Shown: positions 20,904 through 29,831 of the stretch, one piece after another
How positions within the stretch are numbered: the first letter of the stretch is position 1
How the letters are laid out: each line of letters opens with the position of its first letter
DNA from: Burkholderiaceae bacterium
GTDB taxonomy: Bacteria; Pseudomonadota; Gammaproteobacteria; Burkholderiales; Burkholderiaceae_C
Reading direction: 5' to 3'
Assembly: GCA_913776825.1 (NCBI GenBank)
Contig: CAJYPV010000007.1
Span: 186,001-250,000 of the forward strand
Length of the DNA: 64,000 nucleotides
The notes under the pieces: generated by a model
What the model saw: the letters and a program-made list of their open reading frames with translations, nothing else
The model's database searches: none
What the model was told of the DNA's origin: nothing
Position numbers and translations under genes: made by a program

Positions 20904-21149
20904 GGTACTTCCTGGGTTGAAGTGAATGGGATGTCTGCCGTTGTTGAGATTTATCAACACATGAGGCGAAGGCGGCGGATTTTGCCGAGAGAAACCCTCC
21001 AAGCGAGGGTTAACACCAGGAAAACCGCGCCGGTGTGCGGATCGTCACGGACGGCGCCAAGCTCGAACCGGCCTCTCCATCGGTCGCACCACGGGCGGTC
21101 CGGGCCGCTTGTCCGCCTGGGCATCCCCTCGCTCAATCAAGGTGTTGCC

Positions 21150-22298
21150 ATGACCGAAACGTCTTCTGATTCCACGCCGCGCCACGGTGCCTCGACGTCC
21201 GCTGACGAGCGCGCCCCAGGCGCCGCCGCAGGGCCAGTCCTTGCGGCAAGACCTGGCCCCGACGTTGCCGACGACCATGAAGCGCCGCATCCGGCCTCCC
21301 ACGAATCGCTTGCGCCCGACCAACCCGATCGTCGCCAGTACCTTCGCTCCGGCCTGGTGATGGCGGCTGCCGGCGCCGGACTGGGCATCGCGACGCCCAC
21401 GGCATTCGCCCAGTCGCCAGCGCCCGGTGCGATCGTGCGCCCGTCCAGCGACGGCCGCTTCTGGCCGGATGGCATCCGGCTGGTGATCTCAGTCTCGATG
21501 CAGTTCGAAGCGGGCGCGCAGACGGAGCATGGCAACGGCTCTCCGTTCCCTTCGATGAAAGCGACGGACGGTCCCGACCTGCCGGCCCGGACCTGGTTTG
21601 ACTACGGCTGGCGCGAGGGGATTCCCCGCCTGCTGGATCTGTGGGATCGGCACGGCGTGAAAGTGACCTCGCACATGATTGGGCGAGCGGTCGAGCTGCA
21701 ACCGGCGCTGGCCAAGGAAATCGTCGCGCGCGGTCACGAGGCCGCCGCTCATGGCCAGACCTGGGAACCGCACTGGACGATGACCGAAGCCCAGGAACTC
21801 GCGTCCTATCGCGCGAATGTCGCGGCGATCCAGCAGGCCACCGGCACCAGGCCAGTCGGCTTCAATGCGTACTGGATGCGCGGCACGCCGCGCACCCTTC
21901 GCCTGCTGCAGTCATTGGGCTTCACCTATCACATCGACGACGTCGGCGCCGATGAGCCGATGCTCACCGAGGTGCAGGGCAAGCCGTTCGCGATCGTGCC
22001 CTACACGCTGCGCAACAACGACATCGCCCGCTTCGGCGCGGAGGGACCCCTGACCGCCGCCGGCTTCGCGCAGGACTTGAAGGACGAGTTCGATGTCCTT
22101 TACGAGGAGGCGGGCCGACGTCGCCGGATGATGTCGATCGCCACGCATGACCGCCTGGGTGGCACGCCCGCTCGCGTCAAGGCCTTGGGTGACTTCCTGC
22201 GACATGCCGCCGCCCATCCCGGCGTGGCGTTTGTCCGCAAGGATCAGATTGCTCGCTGGGCCCTGGAACTGCCGAACGTTCCGCGCAAGCCGGGCTGA
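21150..22298 (+). CDS. Polysaccharide deacetylase-family protein with Tat-like signal
   Basis: The 382-residue protein belongs to the NodB-fold deacetylases, closest in style to the PuuE/allantoinase-like branch: VSMQFEAG in place of the classical DD motif, then EIVARGHEAAAHGQTWEPH with the conserved His residues. The ATG at 21150 is preceded by AAGG. A twin-arginine motif (DRRQYLRSG) followed by a hydrophobic stretch ending PTAFA starts only at residue 60, after a disordered Ser/Ala/Pro-rich tail, an unusually long n-region for a Tat signal. The substrate is unknown. It stands alone, divergent from the chemoreceptor and convergent with the carbonic anhydrase. Confidence 0.85.
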   Translation: MTETSSDSTPRHGASTSADERAPGAAAGPVLAARPGPDVADDHEAPHPASHESLAPDQPDRRQYLRSGLVMAAAGAGLGIATPTAFAQSPAPGAIVRPSSDGRFWPDGIRLVISVSMQFEAGAQTEHGNGSPFPSMKATDGPDLPARTWFDYGWREGIPRLLDLWDRHGVKVTSHMIGRAVELQPALAKEIVARGHEAAAHGQTWEPHWTMTEAQELASYRANVAAIQQATGTRPVGFNAYWMRGTPRTLRLLQSLGFTYHIDDVGADEPMLTEVQGKPFAIVPYTLRNNDIARFGAEGPLTAAGFAQDLKDEFDVLYEEAGRRRRMMSIATHDRLGGTPARVKALGDFLRHAAAHPGVAFVRKDQIARWALELPNVPRKPG

Positions 22299-22353
22299 AT
22301 CATCCGCGCGGCGGGTTCAGGCGGGACACTTCCCGCAGCGATGGAAACGAGCG

Positions 22354-23487
22354 TCAGTTCGATTCCTTGATCAAGCGTCCCGATCCCGCCTGCAGCGGTC
22401 GCGCATTCATCGGATACAGCCGGCTGAAGATCGAGATCTGCTGCGTCGACAACTGGACCGGTTGGCGGAACACCATCCACAGCACGCCCTCGGTGCAGGG
22501 CGGCGTGGTCATCGACCCCATGTAGGTGAAGTAGCCGCGGTCCTTGGGCAGCAACTGGTTCAGGTCGATGGGAATCGGCGCTTCATAGGTGTCGCCCTTT
22601 TCCAGCGGCAGGTGGTTCCACACGGCTTGAATCAGGGGCTGATCCTGGCCGCGTTCCAGCAGCACCGCGATCGTGGCCAGCCGGCCATCCGCATCCTTGT
22701 GGGTCAGGTGGGCCACCATGTCGTACTGGCGGCCGTTGATGCGCTCTTCGCTCGGACGATGGAAATGGAACTCCTGCAATTCATAGCGGCGGCCCATGAC
22801 CTCCATCGAATTGCCCGGTGCCACATTGACCTGCACCGTGTGGCCGTTGTCCACCACCGCGAATTTGCTGGGCCGGTAATCAAACTGGATCTTTTCCTGA
22901 TCGACGCGGATGGTGTCGCGGATGTCGATCGGGCTTTGTCGCGTGCCGATCGCGCATTGGCGGAACTCCGGCGTCAGTTGTCCCCAGCGGTCCGGCGCGC
23001 CCTCGCCGGTATAGCCCCAGCGGATGTCCTGTTTCGGCGCCGAGGCGGCCGCCGCCGGCGCCGACTTGCCGGTCGACGGCCGGCGCGATCTGGGATCGTC
23101 CTTGGCCTTGTTGGCGGGGATGTTCAGCTTCAGCGAGCTGACATCGTCCCGCAGGCGCTCCGCCAGCCGCTGCCGCAGTTGCTCGGGCGATTCCTCGGCG
23201 GGCGGCTCGGCTGGTGCCGCAGCGGCGCCGGGTGTCACGGCAGTCTTGGCGCCAGGCTTGCCGGCAGGCTCTGCGGCATGCGCCAGGGTCGGCGCCAGGG
23301 CCAGCGCCACGCACACGGCGGTGCAGCTGAACCAGGCGCGGGTCGCCGCATCCGGCCAGGCGCCCAGGGAGACCGACGTCGCACGGCTGGCCCTCGTGGA
23401 TCCGACGAGGGCGTGCCTCAGGACGGTGGTCACCACGGACCAACGATCGCCACGAGCATGGGCCCGCGCAGGGGCGCGAAAGGACAT
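22354..23487 (-). CDS. Alpha-class carbonic anhydrase, exported
   Basis: Carbonic anhydrase interconverts CO2 and bicarbonate. The alpha-class signature is clear: RQSPIDI, the zinc-ligand motif QEFHFHRPSEE, the third ligand in MVAHLTHKD, and the substrate pocket TTPPCTEGVLW. The 377-residue protein has a hydrophobic export segment (about 52-70, ending THAAE-like at LAHAAEP) preceded by a long basic N-terminus. An Ala/Pro-rich linker of about 80 residues then precedes the catalytic domain. A GGAG sits 6 nt before the ATG. The enzyme is expected in the periplasm. The linker with KPGAKTAV and charged repeats may be a spacer. Confidence 0.93.
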   Translation of the reverse strand: MSFRAPARAHARGDRWSVVTTVLRHALVGSTRASRATSVSLGAWPDAATRAWFSCTAVCVALALAPTLAHAAEPAGKPGAKTAVTPGAAAAPAEPPAEESPEQLRQRLAERLRDDVSSLKLNIPANKAKDDPRSRRPSTGKSAPAAAASAPKQDIRWGYTGEGAPDRWGQLTPEFRQCAIGTRQSPIDIRDTIRVDQEKIQFDYRPSKFAVVDNGHTVQVNVAPGNSMEVMGRRYELQEFHFHRPSEERINGRQYDMVAHLTHKDADGRLATIAVLLERGQDQPLIQAVWNHLPLEKGDTYEAPIPIDLNQLLPKDRGYFTYMGSMTTPPCTEGVLWMVFRQPVQLSTQQISIFSRLYPMNARPLQAGSGRLIKESN

Positions 23488-23554
23488 CGGAAACTCCAGC
23501 AGGAAAGAGGCGCTCCCTGCTACATCGGACGTTTCGCCGCCGGCTTGAGCCCGA

Positions 23555-24760
23555 TCAGCCGACTTCCCGCTTCACCCACAGCCAGGCGACCAGTCCGACA
23601 CACATCAGCCCGGCCGAGGTCAGCGCGAGCGACAGCGTGGAATGCATCACGAGCGGCACCAGCAGGCCCGCCACCAGGCCATTGGCCGCGCTGCCGATAC
23701 AGGCCTGCAGCGACGACGCCATGCCGCGCCGATCGGGCGCCTGATCCAGCACCATCAAGGTGACGACCGGGACCATCAGCGCCCAGCCGAAGGCAAAGGC
23801 GCCGATCAGCGGGAAGGCCCAGAACGGGCTCGGCGGCAGCGTCAGGTTGCAGACGATGTTCACCACCGACGTGATCACCATGATCACGAACCCGCGACGG
23901 ATCTGGTGACGGGGCTTGATGTGGCCGGCGAGTCGTCCGCTCAGGAACGCGCCGCCCATGATGCCGCCGATGCTGAAGAGGAAGAACCAGAAGAACTGGG
24001 TCGGCGCCAGATGCAGGTGCTCGCCGAGGAAGACCGGCGCCGCCAGCACATACAGGAACATGCCGTTGAACGGAATGCCGCTGGCCAGCGCCAGCAACAG
24101 GAACCGCCGGCTGCCGACCAGGCTGCGGTAGCCGCGCATCAGCGCGCCGACATGGAACGGCTGCTTGTGGTCGACGTGCAGGGTCTCGGGCAGCAAGCGC
24201 CAGTTGGCGACGAACAGCGCGGCACCGACCAGCACCAGGAACCAGAAGATCGCATGCCAGTCCGCATGCGCGAACAGGAAGCCGCCGACCATCGGCGCGA
24301 TGGCCGGGGCGAGGCCGAAGAAGATGGTCACTTGCGACATCACCCGCTGCGCTTCCGACGGCGGGAACATGTCCCGGATGATGGCCCGCGACACCACCAC
24401 ACCCGCGCCGGCGGACAGCCCCTGCACCGTGCGCCAGAACACCAGCTGGCCGATGCTGCCCGACAAGGCGCAGCCCATCGAGGCGAGCGTGAACACCGCC
24501 ATGCCGGTCAGCACCACCGGTCGACGGCCGAAGCTGTCCGACAGCGCGCCATGGAATAGGTTCATGACCGCGAAGCCCAGCAAATAGCCGGACAGCGTCT
24601 GCTGCATCTCGACCGGCGTCGCGTTGAGCGCGCGCGCAATGCCGGCGAAGGCCGGCAGATAGGTGTCGATGGAGAAAGGCCCGACGGTGGCCAGCGCGGC
24701 CAACAGGATGGACAAGGCCCACCGTGGCGCGCGCCACAGCTGGCTGGCTTGAGGGTTCAT
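23555..24760 (-). CDS. Bcr/CflA-family MFS drug exporter
   Basis: This 401-residue, 12-TM transporter has the features of the Bcr/CflA subfamily of proton-coupled drug exporters: an N-terminal DTYLPAFAGIA after TM1, the loop 2-3 signature GALSDSFGRRPVVLTGM, and QGLSAGAGVVVSRAIIRD in TM4. Substrates cannot be read from sequence. It is divergent from the Gfo/Idh gene with a 114-bp intergenic region that contains an inverted repeat, so the two may share control. Confidence 0.92.
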   Translation of the reverse strand: MNPQASQLWRAPRWALSILLAALATVGPFSIDTYLPAFAGIARALNATPVEMQQTLSGYLLGFAVMNLFHGALSDSFGRRPVVLTGMAVFTLASMGCALSGSIGQLVFWRTVQGLSAGAGVVVSRAIIRDMFPPSEAQRVMSQVTIFFGLAPAIAPMVGGFLFAHADWHAIFWFLVLVGAALFVANWRLLPETLHVDHKQPFHVGALMRGYRSLVGSRRFLLLALASGIPFNGMFLYVLAAPVFLGEHLHLAPTQFFWFFLFSIGGIMGGAFLSGRLAGHIKPRHQIRRGFVIMVITSVVNIVCNLTLPPSPFWAFPLIGAFAFGWALMVPVVTLMVLDQAPDRRGMASSLQACIGSAANGLVAGLLVPLVMHSTLSLALTSAGLMCVGLVAWLWVKREVG

Positions 24761-24820
24761 TCGGGCTCAGTCGTGCGTTGCTCGCCCACGCGAATCAATC
24801 GGTGGGATCGGGTGCGGGTC

Positions 24821-24843
24821 AGTGTAGCGGGGGCCCCTACACT
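24821..24843. promoter_or_regulatory. Inverted repeat in divergent MFS/oxidoreductase region
   Basis: A 23-bp imperfect inverted repeat has arms AGTGTAG and CTACACT around a GC-rich centre. It lies midway between two divergent start codons and could be an operator or a hairpin near the transcription starts. The arm GTGTAG is the same hexamer seen in the 18174 operator but in opposite polarity. Confidence 0.5.
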
Positions 24844-24874
24844 GCGCCGGGTTTGCGGGCGAGGAGCAATTGCG

Positions 24875-25855
24875 GTGCCGGGTGTATTGAGCGTGGGCGT
24901 GATCGGTTTGGGCGTGATGGGGCAGCGGATGCTGGCCCGTCTGGCCGGTCATGCGCGACTGCGGGTGACCCGGGTCTGGGACGACAACCCCGAGGTCATG
25001 GCGCACGTCCTCGCCCACTATCCGCTGCTGCGCGCAGCCACCAGCGCCCAGGCACTGATCTGCGAGCCCGGCCTTCACGGCCTCTACATCGCCACGCCGC
25101 CGGGACCGCACATCGCCTTGAGCGAGCAGGCCTTCGATGCCGGCCTCGCCGTGCTGTGCGAGAAGCCGCTCACCACCGACTTTGCCGCCGGCCGCGCCTG
25201 CGTCGCGCGCATCGAGCGCGAGCGTCGTCGTGCGGCGGTGAACTATTCGCTCGCCTCCTCCGCCGGCCTCGCGTCGCTGCAACTGGCTTTCGGCGCTGCG
25301 GCGCGGCGCACGCTCGGCGCGTTGCAGGAGGTGCTCATCGAGCTCCGCTTCGCAGCCTGGCCTCGGCCGTGGCAGCGCGAAGCGGGCGTCTGGCTCTCTC
25401 AACGCGCGGAAGGCGGATTCAGCCGCGAGGTGCTCTCGCATTTCATCTTCGTGCTGCAACGCGTGCTGGGCCCGGCGGAGGTGGTCTCCAGCCGCGTCAC
25501 TTGGCCCGAGGACGGCGTGAGTTCAGAGACGTCGCTGGAAGCGGAACTGGTCGCGGGCGGGGTGCCCGTGCGCATCCGCGCCGGCCTGGGCGGTGAGCGC
25601 GCCGACGACAACCGCATGCTGTGGCGCGCCACGGAGGGCGAGATCGAATTGCGGGACTGGTTCGGCGCGACGCAGCAGCGTCAGGGTGAACGGATGAAGA
25701 GCCTGGGCGATGCCGATGCGCTGCGCATCAATGGCATGTCCGATCAGTTGGCGCATTGGGCGGCGATGCTGGAAGGCCGTTCACACAGCCTGCCCGGATT
25801 TGCCGAAGCGCTGGCCGTGCAGCGCACCATCGAAGCGCTGCTCGCGGGTCGCTGA
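24875..25855 (+). CDS. Gfo/Idh/MocA-family oxidoreductase
   Basis: The 326-residue protein has an N-terminal NAD(P)-binding Rossmann motif (VGVIGLGVMGQRM) and the family motif CEKPLTTD near residue 110, where Lys is the usual catalytic or nicotinamide contact residue. A C-terminal alpha/beta domain follows. The GTG at 24875 is chosen because GAGGAG lies 8 nt upstream; the longer frame from 24749 crosses the promoter region and the start of the divergent gene. The substrate, probably a sugar or polyol derivative, cannot be assigned. It is followed by a tandem repeat and rnpB. Confidence 0.88.
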   Translation: MPGVLSVGVIGLGVMGQRMLARLAGHARLRVTRVWDDNPEVMAHVLAHYPLLRAATSAQALICEPGLHGLYIATPPGPHIALSEQAFDAGLAVLCEKPLTTDFAAGRACVARIERERRRAAVNYSLASSAGLASLQLAFGAAARRTLGALQEVLIELRFAAWPRPWQREAGVWLSQRAEGGFSREVLSHFIFVLQRVLGPAEVVSSRVTWPEDGVSSETSLEAELVAGGVPVRIRAGLGGERADDNRMLWRATEGEIELRDWFGATQQRQGERMKSLGDADALRINGMSDQLAHWAAMLEGRSHSLPGFAEALAVQRTIEALLAGR

Positions 25856-25869
25856 GACGACGTCCCTGG

Positions 25870-25911
25870 ATGCGCGGGATGCGCGGGATGCGCGGGATGC
25901 GCGGGATGCGC
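25870..25911. repeat. 9-bp tandem repeat ATGCGCGGG
   Basis: Four perfect copies of ATGCGCGGG plus a partial ATGCGC lie in the 64 bp between the oxidoreductase stop and the 3' end of rnpB. No spacers exist, so this is a microsatellite-like array, not CRISPR. Confidence 0.9.
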
Positions 25912-25919
25912 TGAAAAGT

Positions 25920-26259
25920 GTGAAGCGGGCCGATAGGCCGGATTTTGTGCACGGACCGGTTTTTGCAAACCGGCCCATGTGACCGCCATTCCTCTTGGCC
26001 GGACATCACTGCCCGGCTCGGTGCCACCTACCCGCCAGCTCTGCGAGCCGCATCAACGCTGGCCTACTTGGTGTTGCTGCGCGTAGAGATTGCCCGTTTC
26101 ACCCGATGCGGGCTTGCACCCGCATCGACTCGTCTCTGTTGCTCTGATCCTCGGCTTACGCCGGGCAGCCGTTAGCTGCTACGCCGCTCTATGCAGTCCG
26201 GACCTTCCTCCAGTGCCGTGTTTCCACGCTTGCACCAGCGGCGGTCTGGCCCGCTTCAC
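25920..26259 (-). ncRNA. rnpB: RNase P RNA (bacterial class A)
   Basis: Read on the minus strand, this is the catalytic RNA of RNase P, which matures tRNA 5' ends. The 5' arm GTGAAGCGGGCC pairs perfectly with GGCCCGCTTCAC at the 3' end to form helix P1. Conserved core segments are present in order: GGAGGAAGGTCCGGACT, AGAGCAACAGAGA, GGTGAAACGGGCAATCTC, and the 3' AATCCGGCCTATCGGCCC. The length of about 340 nt fits class A. The exact ends are placed by P1 pairing. A short T-run (ACTTTT) follows the 3' end and may complete termination. Confidence 0.93.
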
Positions 26260-26265
26260 GGGTGG

Positions 26266-26271
26266 ATTCTA
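26266..26271 (-). promoter_or_regulatory. rnpB -10 element
   Basis: TAGAAT on the minus strand lies 6 bp before the first base of the P1 helix, which places the transcription start at the RNA 5' end. No consensus -35 is visible; the equivalent position is occupied by G-runs. Confidence 0.6.
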
Positions 26272-26272
26272 A

Positions 26273-26307
26273 CCCCCCTACCGGCTGCGCCGGCCCCCCC
26301 AGGGGGG
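26273..26307. repeat. G/C-run element upstream of rnpB
   Basis: Runs of six or seven C, then CCGGC-TGC-GCCGG, then seven C, A, six G. It can fold as hairpins or, on the minus strand, present several G-runs. It occupies the -35 region of rnpB and the space after the lipoprotein genes. Similar G/C-run elements are common between genes in Comamonadaceae-like genomes (general recollection, not searched). Confidence 0.5.
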
Positions 26308-26446
26308 CGAGCAGGGAGCCCGGCGGAGCCGGATCTCCTTGCTCTGCTGGACGGGTCGGGACGGGGTCCCTCTTGAAGATTAACGGGGACGCTTGTTGGG
26401 CGCGGGAAAGCGGTCACGCCATCGCTGCGCAGATGGCGTGTGCGGC

Positions 26447-27028
26447 TCAGCGCTTGACGGCAGCCCGGAACTCCGGGTCGTCGGCCAGCTTGCCGACCAG
26501 CGTCTTGTAGAGCGCGCCGTACTGGTTGATGGCCATCGGGATGGCCACCGCACCGATGAACGACGACTCCCACTTCGCCTCCACCGCCAGCTCCTTGTCG
26601 AACACGACCGCGCCACCGCGCTTGACGATGAAGCGGGCGGCCAGGCGTCCGGTGCCCGTGCCGATCGCGGCGTCGACCTGGCTGTCCGTCAGCAAGCCGC
26701 TGATGACCACCGGGCTGGACGCATCCAGCAAACCCGCCGCCGTCAGCTCGGCGCTCAACTCGTCACGCAGCTGTTGCGAAAAGGTGCCGCCGCTGGGCGA
26801 GACGGACGACCCGCGCAGGCCGCCCACCGAGGTGTCCATCGCGGCCGGCTTTCCCGGCGCCAGCTTGAACTCGCCCACCTGGCTCGGCGCCATCGACGCC
26901 GAACGCAGCTTCTCGACATTCTCCGCATTGGCGCTTGGCGTCGGCAGCTTGACGGACACGCAGGCCGACAGCGCGGCAGCGACGGCCAGAGCGGCCAGCA
27001 GGCGGAAAGAACGAATCATGGATGTCAT
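26447..27028 (-). CDS. Putative lipoprotein of unknown function (second of pair)
   Basis: The 193-residue protein begins with a lipoprotein signal (RLLAALAVAAALSAC, lipobox LSAC, Cys at about 23) and should be lipid-anchored after cleavage. The mature part has no motif I recognise. It contains a Ser/Gly-rich stretch and a C-terminal half with WESSFIGAVAIPMAINQYG, which could form an amphipathic or membrane-touching segment. It begins 15 bp after the stop of the other lipoprotein gene and is co-transcribed with it, which suggests a joint envelope role. Confidence 0.8.
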   Translation of the reverse strand: MTSMIRSFRLLAALAVAAALSACVSVKLPTPSANAENVEKLRSASMAPSQVGEFKLAPGKPAAMDTSVGGLRGSSVSPSGGTFSQQLRDELSAELTAAGLLDASSPVVISGLLTDSQVDAAIGTGTGRLAARFIVKRGGAVVFDKELAVEAKWESSFIGAVAIPMAINQYGALYKTLVGKLADDPEFRAAVKR

Positions 27029-27043
27029 GGCAGTAAGTCCGAT

Positions 27044-27655
27044 TTATTTGAAGGAAGGATCGCGCGTGGTCTCATTCAAGACCTGGCTCACGGCAATACG
27101 CACCACCCGGGTGATGGCTTCTTCACCGTTGGCGGCCTTGTCGGCATTCGTCGGCGTGCCGGCGTTGCCCATCGTGGTGTAGATCGCAGTACGCGCCTTC
27201 TTCACGATCGGGGTGGGCGTGTCCGGGCCACGATAGGTGGCGGTGCACAGATAGCCGTCGCCGACTTGCGAGCCCGCCAGACCGAAGGTCAGTCCGGTGG
27301 CGAAGCCCTTCGAGAAGGCGTCGTCGCTCATGGGCACGTTGTCCAGCACGACGCTCAGCGACGCACCATCCGCCACCGGGCCTTCAGAGACTTCGCTGAA
27401 CAGACCGCTGCCGCGGATCTGGTCGGTCACGCGCGCCTTCAGATAGCCGGTGGCCTGCTGGTTCAGCACGCCCTTGGTACGGAATTCAAAGAACAGCTGG
27501 ACCGGCTTCGCCTGAGCAGGCTTTTGGTAGTCGGCGACGGCCACTTCCTTGACGGTGTTGTCGACATACATGCTCACGCAACCGGTCAGGCTGACGGTGA
27601 ACAAGGCCATGGCAAGCGCGCGCAAGAACGCGCGCCCACGGTGGAAGGTCTGCAT
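27044..27655 (-). CDS. Putative lipoprotein of unknown function (first of pair)
   Basis: The ATG at 27653-27655 is chosen because GAGGGAG lies just upstream. The frame is open for 79 more codons without support. The 203-residue product has a lipoprotein signal (LAMALFTVSLTGC, lipobox LTGC). The mature domain contains SMYVDNTVKEVAVADY, a KARVTDQIRGSGLF strand-helix unit like those of lipoproteins that bind other envelope proteins, and a glycine-rich GFATGLTFGLAGSQVGDG segment. No function is assigned. Confidence 0.8.
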   Translation of the reverse strand: MQTFHRGRAFLRALAMALFTVSLTGCVSMYVDNTVKEVAVADYQKPAQAKPVQLFFEFRTKGVLNQQATGYLKARVTDQIRGSGLFSEVSEGPVADGASLSVVLDNVPMSDDAFSKGFATGLTFGLAGSQVGDGYLCTATYRGPDTPTPIVKKARTAIYTTMGNAGTPTNADKAANGEEAITRVVRIAVSQVLNETTRDPSFK

Positions 27656-27968
27656 CTGGGTTCTCCCTCGTGCCGCGGATGAAATGTTGGACATGTAAAA
27701 AGGGCCATCCGGGCGGGCGCCAATATAGCGCTGTACGTTGCACGTGCGGCGCCGAGACGCTCCCCCCATTGGTGGGCCGTGAAAGCCCGGATGGGCAAGG
27801 CGCCCGCAGTCTGTGGGGGCGCTGAACGACGGTCGAGGAACGCTCGTCCCTCGACCCGCGCCATCGTCGTCGGGCACGTGCATTGCTTCCACTGTTCCGC
27901 CGTACTTTCAGCGAGGGTGAGCGGGTCGGTGTCTGTCGCGGACGCCGATGCCTGCTCGCCACACCATC
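27656..27968. other. 313-bp divergent intergenic region
   Basis: Region between the lipoprotein operon and the divergent GNAT gene. It should hold both promoters. On the minus strand a TATATT hexamer near 27722 is a possible -10 for the lipoproteins. I see no small gene or clear operator. Confidence 0.4.
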
Positions 27969-28433
27969 ATGCAGATCCAGGCCCTCGACCCCTGCAGCGA
28001 AGCTGCCTTGTCCCTGCTGGCGCAGTCCGATGCCTACATGGCGGCGCTGTACCCGCAGGAAAGCAACCATCTGGAGAGCCCGCAGGCGCTGGCTCAGCCG
28101 CAGGTGCATTTCATCGGCGTGTGGCTGGCCGAGTGGCTGGCGGGTTGCGGTGCGGTCAAGGTGATCGAAGACGAACACGGCCGCTACGGCGAGATCAAGC
28201 GCGTGTTCGTGCAACCTCAATTCCGTGGACGCGGCATCTCCAAAATGGTCATGGCCGAGCTGGAGGTCCACCTGCGCGCCAAGGGCATTCCGCTCGCACG
28301 ATTGGAGACCGGGGTGCACCAACCCGAAGCGCTCGCGCTCTATGAAGGGTTGGGCTATGACCGGCGCGAACCGTTCGGCGCCTATGCCCCCGATCCGTTG
28401 TCGGTGTTCATGGAAAAGCGGTTGAGCGCTTGA
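27969..28433 (+). CDS. GNAT-family N-acetyltransferase
   Basis: The 154-residue protein has the GNAT fold hallmarks: GCGAVKVIEDEHGRYGEIKRVFVQPQFRGRGISKMVM contains the beta4 strand and the acetyl-CoA loop (Q/RxxGxG/A as FRGRGI), and ALALYEGLGYDRREPFG is the usual C-terminal beta-bulge region. It resembles small single-domain acetyltransferases of the YsnE/PhnO type. The ATG at 27969 is preferred; an in-frame ATG at 27948 adds seven residues, and neither has a good ribosome site. The substrate is unknown. A 10-bp direct repeat (GAGCGCTTGA) spans its stop codon. Confidence 0.87.
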   Translation: MQIQALDPCSEAALSLLAQSDAYMAALYPQESNHLESPQALAQPQVHFIGVWLAEWLAGCGAVKVIEDEHGRYGEIKRVFVQPQFRGRGISKMVMAELEVHLRAKGIPLARLETGVHQPEALALYEGLGYDRREPFGAYAPDPLSVFMEKRLSA

Positions 28434-28776
28434 GCGTTTGAACAGTCGAGCGCTTGAACTTGGCTCGGCTGACCGATTGAGCGAGTCACTGTCGCGCCCG
28501 GCGTCTCAGGTCAGCATCCGCGACGGACGACCGCCGACGACGGCTCGAATCGCGGCTTCATCACCAGCCGGATGGCGAATCCCAGATCGTCGACGGCATA
28601 TCGAAACTCCAAATTGTTCTAAAGCGGCTGGAGCGCTCTCATTCATCGCGCGATGGCGCATTCCGCCTCGATGGCGCCAGTTCGTCGAGCCCCTCCGCAC
28701 CCGTTTCCAGCGCGACCGGGACGCTGCACGGCCGCAGCGACTGCACTAGCATGGGCGCCTTTGCTGGAGCGCCCAC
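28434..28776. other. 343-bp intergenic region before cysK
   Basis: The second copy of the 10-bp direct repeat GAGCGCTTGA (28448-28457; first copy 28424-28433) lies at its left edge. The rest is of lower GC around 28590-28640. No open frame with a ribosome site, RNA or terminator is recognisable. It should contain the cysK promoter. Confidence 0.4.
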
Positions 28777-29697
<921 letters not shown>

Positions 29698-29711
29698 GGG
29701 AATGAGCGCCA

Positions 29712-29743
29712 CGCGCCTCGGTCTCAGAAGAGATCGAGGCGCG
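29712..29743 (+). terminator. Stem-loop after cysK
   Basis: CGCGCCTCG pairs with CGAGGCGCG, and the stem continues inward (GTCTC with GAGAT, one G-U pair) to an AGAA tetraloop, about 15 bp in all. There is no T-run, so it is a stabilising hairpin or a weak/Rho-assisted terminator. Confidence 0.55.
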
Positions 29744-29831
29744 CTGCGGTGGCCCCCGATGGCGGGCGCCGATGCGCGCACCGCCTCGGTGGGAACCGCG
29801 GCGGGTCATCAGGTCGCGGTGACCGCACGAC

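Noticed and set aside
24821-24843. Shared regulon between the TetR operator at 18174 and this inverted repeat
   Set aside because: The hexamer GTGTAG is shared but the half-sites face opposite directions and spacing differs, so a single dimer could not read both in the same way. Kept only as an inverted repeat.
25870-25911. Possible CRISPR array
   Set aside because: Units are 9 bp and contiguous with no spacers, and there is no cas gene in the window.
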